The position numbers and the translations under genes were made by a program. The notes under the pieces were generated by a model. It saw only the letters and a program-made list of their open reading frames with translations, was not told the origin of the DNA and made no database searches. Shown here piece by piece: positions 4,604 through 8,699 of a stretch of 8,699 nt of DNA. Each line of letters opens with the position of its first letter. Positions within the stretch are counted from its first letter, which is position 1. The DNA is from Firm-04 sp964479595 (GTDB lineage Bacteria > Bacillota > Clostridia > Oscillospirales > Ruminococcaceae): NCBI GenBank assembly GCA_964479595.1, contig CAYZMU010000044.1:1-8699 (forward strand), read 5' to 3'.

Positions 4604-6838
4604 TTAACTTGCGGCTTTCGCGGGCTTTTTGCGCGAAAGCACAAACATCACACCCGCCAGCACCAGCGCGCCGCAGCCGATGATATAGTAAATACTGTTG
4701 CCCATACCGCCCGTCGCGGGGAGATCCGCCACATTGAAGTTCGCCATAAGCAGGTCGCCCGCGCCGTCGCCGTCATCGCCTTCAATCGTACCTTCGAGGG
4801 TGGTGTCTTTGATAAACTTGTCATAGCTCATCGCGGTGTCGCCGCTGACCGCGCAGTCGGCATCTTCCTCAAGAGCCAGCTCGTTGGCACTCTCCGGCAC
4901 CTTGTAGCTGAACTGGAACGGCTTCGCGAGTTTATAGCCCGGCAGTGTCTCCACCTCCACAAGCGTATAAGCCACCTCGTCGTCCAGACCCGAAATCAGC
5001 AGCTTGCCCTGTTCGTCTGTCGTGATTTCAGCGGCCGCGTTTTCTGCGATAAAAGCCTGCGCGCTCTTAGCAAGATCCTTCTCCGAATCCAAGGTCAGAG
5101 TCGTCCACGCGGTGATGCTGTAATATTTCTGTCCCGCAAAGCCGCCTGCCGCCGGGTCATCGGGTGCTGCGCTGGCATCGACCTGTTTGAAAGTCGCGAT
5201 TTCATATCCTTTCTCACTGTCCCCGCGCAGCAGCGCGAATTTGATGCCCGCGAGCGTGGAACCCTCAGCCCCGCCGTTCGCGACAAACTTCGTGCCGTCC
5301 ACTTTCGTGATATCCAGCCCCAGCGTATAGACAGTCGCCGTATCTTCGTGGGTTGTGTCATGGTCGTCGTACGCCTGCGGGTTGTCGGAATATTCCAGAG
5401 TCGCCGCATTCACGTTCCCGGTCTTGATGATTGCGTCTTCTGTCACAGTCGCGCTGTAGCTCACGGTAATCTTTGAGACTTCTTTTCCCCCGTTGCCGCA
5501 GCCCAGCATATAGTGGGTGTCGCCATCTGTAATATAGATTTCCTTCAGGCAGGGGAATACGATGTCAAAGCCGTTGTCCTTGGTTTCTATTGTGTAGGCG
5601 TTACCATCCGTAATATGCTGGGTATGGTCAACATCTTGCTCAGCCGGCGCGACACTGCCTCCTGTGATTGTTTGCTTTGCTTTCGCGTTCCATACCCATG
5701 TATCCGGGTCAGCGGCGCCCGTTCCCGTGCCTGTGTCTTCCCACAGACCTTCGACTTCAATCGTGATTGGGTCCTGACTCAGCTTCAGCCCGTTTGTGAG
5801 CGTATCGTGGAAAGCGTAGTAGTAGCCGCCGGCGAAGAGGTCGTAGTTGCTCGGCAGGGTGCCCGTAATCTGGAATTCCACGGTCTCGCCGACGCCCGCG
5901 GTCGCGTCCTCACCCCAAGTTTCGCCGTCCTGAACCTGCTTTTCAATCTCCGGGACGGATTCCTTCAAATCCTGTGTGACAGTGCCCGCGACAAGGAGCA
6001 TACGCGCGGAGAAAGCCCTGTCTTCATCGCCTTCGCCCAGATTGGACATATCCACGACCATGTAGTAGCCGCTCTGATCAAGGGTCACGCTCCACGTGGT
6101 CTGCTGCGCGTCGCCTACCCCGCTCACTGTCTTATCATTGAAGTAATAGTACTGATTGACAAACCCGGGAACATCAAAGTCCGTTGTGCTAGCTTTGTGC
6201 CCGAAGCCCAGCGCGATATCGCAGAACTCCTCGAGCCACTCCCTGTTGTTGTGCGCCGCGACGACTTCCGCCACCGCCTTGGCAAGGACACTTATATTCG
6301 GTGTTGATCCATCCTCGTTGTAGTATTCGGTATTCAGTTTTCCGGTGCCGCCGTCAACAAAATTCTCAAACCCCTTAAAATCACTGAACGCGTACTGATA
6401 TTCCGCGTAGGCGCCGGTGCCATTCGACGCGTTCGCCAAAGCGATCACAAAACTCTCGATTTTCTTCAGGGTTGCCGCGTAGGCATCTGTTTGATCTTTA
6501 TCCAGCGTACCAAAAGCGTTGCCGAATTCAATGCCTTCCAGTGCCTCTGTCTCATTCGTGTCGCCGGGATTGGTCGGATGCTGATTCAACTCATCCGGTT
6601 TGCTCGGATCAGGCGCGTGCATGGTACCGGTGAAAATCTGATAGGCGCCGAAATGCGGGTCGCTCGTCGGTTTGACGCCCTCGTGCTCTGTCAATGTGAT
6701 TTTATTATCGCCGGATTCTGCGGGCAGTTGTGTCCCGAACCTCTTCCCCGGGTCCGCCGCGAACGCCGGGAGCGCCAGCGACGAGAGCATGGCGGCGGAA
6801 GCGGCTGCCGCCAAAAGCCTTTGTATGATCTTTTTCAT
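4604..6838 (-). CDS. Major (backbone) pilin with isopeptide domains and LPATG sorting signal
   Basis: This is a 744-residue backbone subunit of the sortase pilus. Residues 1-27 are a signal peptide (MKKIIQRLL..., cleaved after AFA). Residues 28-290 form an N-terminal domain. Residues 300-490 are a fimbrial isopeptide D2-type domain (VGETVEFQITGTLPSNYDL, FHDTLTNGLKL, ITVSYSATV, LEYSDNP); Lys300 and Asn486 are plausible bond partners. Residues 503-702 are a SpaA/CnaB-like domain with Lys512 (LDITKVDG), E-box Glu628 (YTLVEVETLPGY) and Asn700 before LPATG (706-710), then GG, a membrane helix and a basic tail. No YPKN pilin motif is present; Lys292 in VTQDLKESVPEIEK, between the first two domains, is the best candidate for the polymerising lysine. 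Four cysteines (206, 430, 447, 662) lie in the exported part. AAAGGAAG (6845-6852) is the ribosome binding site. The class C sortase gene follows directly. Confidence 0.95.
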   Translation of the reverse strand: MKKIIQRLLAAAASAAMLSSLALPAFAADPGKRFGTQLPAESGDNKITLTEHEGVKPTSDPHFGAYQIFTGTMHAPDPSKPDELNQHPTNPGDTNETEALEGIEFGNAFGTLDKDQTDAYAATLKKIESFVIALANASNGTGAYAEYQYAFSDFKGFENFVDGGTGKLNTEYYNEDGSTPNISVLAKAVAEVVAAHNNREWLEEFCDIALGFGHKASTTDFDVPGFVNQYYYFNDKTVSGVGDAQQTTWSVTLDQSGYYMVVDMSNLGEGDEDRAFSARMLLVAGTVTQDLKESVPEIEKQVQDGETWGEDATAGVGETVEFQITGTLPSNYDLFAGGYYYAFHDTLTNGLKLSQDPITIEVEGLWEDTGTGTGAADPDTWVWNAKAKQTITGGSVAPAEQDVDHTQHITDGNAYTIETKDNGFDIVFPCLKEIYITDGDTHYMLGCGNGGKEVSKITVSYSATVTEDAIIKTGNVNAATLEYSDNPQAYDDHDTTHEDTATVYTLGLDITKVDGTKFVANGGAEGSTLAGIKFALLRGDSEKGYEIATFKQVDASAAPDDPAAGGFAGQKYYSITAWTTLTLDSEKDLAKSAQAFIAENAAAEITTDEQGKLLISGLDDEVAYTLVEVETLPGYKLAKPFQFSYKVPESANELALEEDADCAVSGDTAMSYDKFIKDTTLEGTIEGDDGDGAGDLLMANFNVADLPATGGMGNSIYYIIGCGALVLAGVMFVLSRKKPAKAAS

Positions 6839-6872
6839 AGGAAACTTCCTTTCTCACAGATTTTGTCTCAAA

Positions 6873-7403
6873 TTACGCCGGAATGCCCGGCAGGGGAAGG
6901 ACACGAAGCACAATCTCCCCCACCATCGCGTTCGAATTGACAAAGCCTACCGCCTCGCTGCGGGAATCCACAGACGCGCGCCTGTTGTCCCCCATCACGA
7001 AGTAGCTGCCCTGCGGTACAGACGCGGGAAGTTCAAGCGTCCCCGCGGCTGTCGTCTTCTGGCTGAGGTAGGGCTCATCGAGTTTTTGCCCGCCGACATA
7101 GACCGAGCCCTGCTCGTCAATGTCCACGGAGTCGCCTCCCAAGCCGATTACGCGCTTGCACTGGAGGCTTTCCCCTTCGCGGAAAACACAGATGTCGCCC
7201 CGCTGCAAGGGTGCGCGCTTCGCCGCTATCACCACGTCGCCGTCAAAAAGTGTCGGGCTCATGGTGTTGCCGCGGACGCGCAGGACAGGGAAGAAAGCGT
7301 TTGCGAGGAGCGTGACCGCCGCCGTTATCAGCGCGCAGACCGCCGCCGCGCCCAGCACTCTCAAGCCCCGCCGTCGTTTCACTTTCGCGTGCGCCTCAGC
7401 CAT
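6873..7403 (-). CDS. Signal peptidase I homologue of the pilus operon (catalytic Ser replaced by Thr)
   Basis: This is a 176-residue S26-family signal peptidase, membrane-anchored by one helix (about 15-37) with the active-site domain outside. Boxes visible are LRVRGNTMSPTLFDGD (41-56), the base Lys83 in CKRVIGLGGDSVDID (82-96) and GDNRRASVDSR (138-148). The family nucleophile is the Ser of the G-x-S-M-x-P-T motif; here the motif reads G-N-T-M-S-P-T, so position 47 is Thr (codon ACC, 7265-7263). A Ser is two residues later. Pilus-linked signal peptidase homologues with altered catalytic residues are known (Streptococcus pyogenes SipA), where the protein is needed for pilus assembly, so activity should not be assumed. 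The start at 7403 is chosen for its spacing from GGGCGGTGAT; ATG 7409 or GTG 7412 are alternatives. It overlaps the upstream pilin gene by 8 bases, suggesting coupling. Confidence 0.9.
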   Translation of the reverse strand: MAEAHAKVKRRRGLRVLGAAAVCALITAAVTLLANAFFPVLRVRGNTMSPTLFDGDVVIAAKRAPLQRGDICVFREGESLQCKRVIGLGGDSVDIDEQGSVYVGGQKLDEPYLSQKTTAAGTLELPASVPQGSYFVMGDNRRASVDSRSEAVGFVNSNAMVGEIVLRVLPLPGIPA

Positions 7404-8699
7404 CGGCATCACCGCCCGCTTCGGAACGCGCTTTGCGTTTGCGCAGCAGCAGGGCAGTTCCGCCCGCCGCCAGCAGAGCCAATCCGCAGAGCATGATCGG
7501 GAAAGTTCCCTTTCCGCCCGCCGAGGGCAGCTGCGCTCCCTGCGTGGAGAGCTTCAGTATCCCCAGACGGTCTTTGGTGTATTCCCTCGAGTTTTCGTCC
7601 TCCGCATCCAAGTGCTTGCCTTTGTTGCCACTGCTGTCCGCAGTGCCAAGGTTAAAAACACCGGAAAGCGGAGTATCTTGACCTTCATCCTGAATGGATT
7701 TCGAATCCGCCATATTTGCCGGACTATAGTCTGTTCCATTGTTATTCAGCAGATATTCCGGGTCCGCTTTTTCATTCGCGGCAGCGGCGTTTTCGTTCAC
7801 ATCGTAAACATCTTTTGGGAAGTATTCGAACTTGAATTTCGTGCTGTCTGTTTCCACGCCGTCAATCTGCAGGAACCGCCCGCAGAACATCACGCCTTCG
7901 CAGCTGCCGCTGGTGTAAGTGCCGATGGGCAGCTGGACGGGAGTCAGTTCCTGACCGCCGCGTTCAATCTTGCTCAGCACGCCGATAACCGTGTGCTTGC
8001 CCGATTGCGTCGCCGAATCGACTGCCGAACCCGCGTCCACCGTAAAGGTCAGCTCGTACTGCTCGTCCTTTGCATCGGCGGCTAAAGTTTCATCATTGTC
8101 ATTGGGGTCGTCATAAGTTCTTGTAAACGGCAGCGTGATTTCCTCGGAGCCGTGTCCCTGAAGAATCGAAAGGTCGGTGTCGTTGATGGTAATCTCCAGC
8201 GCGAGCGCGCCGTTGACAGGGTCCTTGATATACGGGGTGTTCGCGACAAGAGACTCACCGCCGTTTGCGATTTCCGCGCTGCCATAACTCGTTCCGCTGT
8301 CAAGCTGCGCGGTACCGACAGAAGGCTTGTAAACGGAATCCCATTCGTAGTATTCGCCGCCGCCATCAGGTTTTTTGTCTGTGACCAGCGCTTTATTTAA
8401 CGCGTCTCGGGTGTAGTAAGCCCACGCTGTCACGCCCTGACTGACGAATTCCCCGCCCGTTACTTGGAAGAACTGGTCGCCTCCGACAAACTTGTCGCCA
8501 AGTTCCGTTTGCGGTGTGTCGTCTTCTATAAGCGGCGTGTACTGAAGTTTCAGGTTATAGCGGATACGGCCGGTGGTTTCCACAATGAATTTCTGCTTGG
8601 GATCTTCCGGGTATTTATCCTCTTCTGCTGTGTCGCTCTCCTTCTCCCTTGTCCAGGTGTAGGTGAGGTAGCCGACAATATCGCGCAGGTTGGAATCGT
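7396..8699 (-). CDS. Large pilus tip/ancillary surface protein with LPSAG sorting signal (5' end outside window)
   Basis: The reading frame is open to the right edge, so the start and signal peptide are missing; 433 C-terminal residues are visible, beginning DSNLRDIVGYLTYTW. The C terminus is a cell-wall sorting signal: LPSAG (codons 7530-7516), G, a hydrophobic helix (about FPIMLCGLALLAAGGTALLL) and RKRKAR, followed by a nine-residue SEAGGDADG tail. The Thr of LPXTG is replaced by Ala. The remaining sequence is rich in Asp, Gly, Ser and Thr and beta-strand-like, with one closely spaced Cys pair (GSCEGVMFCG). I do not recognise a named domain and no CnaB or E-box is evident. As first known gene of a pilin-signal peptidase-pilin-sortase cluster, it is the candidate tip adhesin or ancillary pilin (inferred from order and size). 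The GTG at 8583 is internal, not the start. Confidence 0.85.
   Translation of the reverse strand, partial: DSNLRDIVGYLTYTWTREKESDTAEEDKYPEDPKQKFIVETTGRIRYNLKLQYTPLIEDDTPQTELGDKFVGGDQFFQVTGGEFVSQGVTAWAYYTRDALNKALVTDKKPDGGGEYYEWDSVYKPSVGTAQLDSGTSYGSAEIANGGESLVANTPYIKDPVNGALALEITINDTDLSILQGHGSEEITLPFTRTYDDPNDNDETLAADAKDEQYELTFTVDAGSAVDSATQSGKHTVIGVLSKIERGGQELTPVQLPIGTYTSGSCEGVMFCGRFLQIDGVETDSTKFKFEYFPKDVYDVNENAAAANEKADPEYLLNNNGTDYSPANMADSKSIQDEGQDTPLSGVFNLGTADSSGNKGKHLDAEDENSREYTKDRLGILKLSTQGAQLPSAGGKGTFPIMLCGLALLAAGGTALLLRKRKARSEAGGDADG

Noticed and set aside
4451..5476. 341-residue plus-strand open frame
   Set aside because: It is antisense to the major pilin and crosses the intercistronic hairpin and the sortase start; there is no family resemblance.
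8581..8583. GTG at 8583 as the start of the LPSAG protein
   Set aside because: The frame stays open to the window edge, the following residues are not a signal peptide, and no ribosome binding site precedes it; the gene is simply cut by the window.

Overview
The window most likely comes from a low-oxygen Gram-positive bacterium of the class Clostridia, possibly an Oscillospiraceae/Ruminococcaceae-type gut organism. The grounds are strong AGGAGG-type ribosome binding sites, moderately high GC, a rubredoxin (typical of anaerobes) and a sortase-assembled cell-wall pilus locus. The genus cannot be fixed from the sequence.

Layout. Positions 1-540 hold no gene, only a dense mosaic of short inverted repeats arranged in a roughly 95/190-base periodicity that runs up to the ribosome binding site of a small plus-strand rubredoxin gene (555-713). 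A strong hairpin terminator (723-758) follows, and its T-tract overlaps the stop codon of a convergent minus-strand gene for a CNNM/CorC-type membrane transporter (757-1995). From about 2024 to the right edge everything is on the minus strand and forms one tightly packed pilus operon. In transcription order it contains: a large surface protein, cut by the right edge, with an LPSAG sorting signal (8699-7396); a signal peptidase I homologue (7403-6873); the 744-residue major pilin with LPATG (6838-4604); a class C, pilus-polymerising sortase (4533-3712); a 343-residue minor/anchor pilin with a CnaB domain, a threonine-rich stalk and LPQTG (3704-2673); and a second, smaller sortase (2686-2066). 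A hairpin terminator (2024-2056) closes the operon.

How the genes work together (known for the families, inferred here). The pilins are exported by Sec and processed by a signal peptidase. The class C sortase links LPATG major-pilin subunits through a pilin lysine into a covalent fibre. The LPSAG protein is the candidate tip or ancillary pilin. The LPQTG protein with its long Thr stalk is the candidate base, and the second sortase, translationally coupled to it, is the candidate wall-anchoring enzyme.

Points most worth a second look: the pilus-linked signal peptidase has Thr where the catalytic Ser should be; the first pilin has LPSAG rather than LPXTG; the class C sortase lacks a recognisable DPF/DPW lid motif; a strong intercistronic hairpin abuts the ribosome binding site of the class C sortase; and the 540-base repeat block forms the whole visible leader of the rubredoxin gene.
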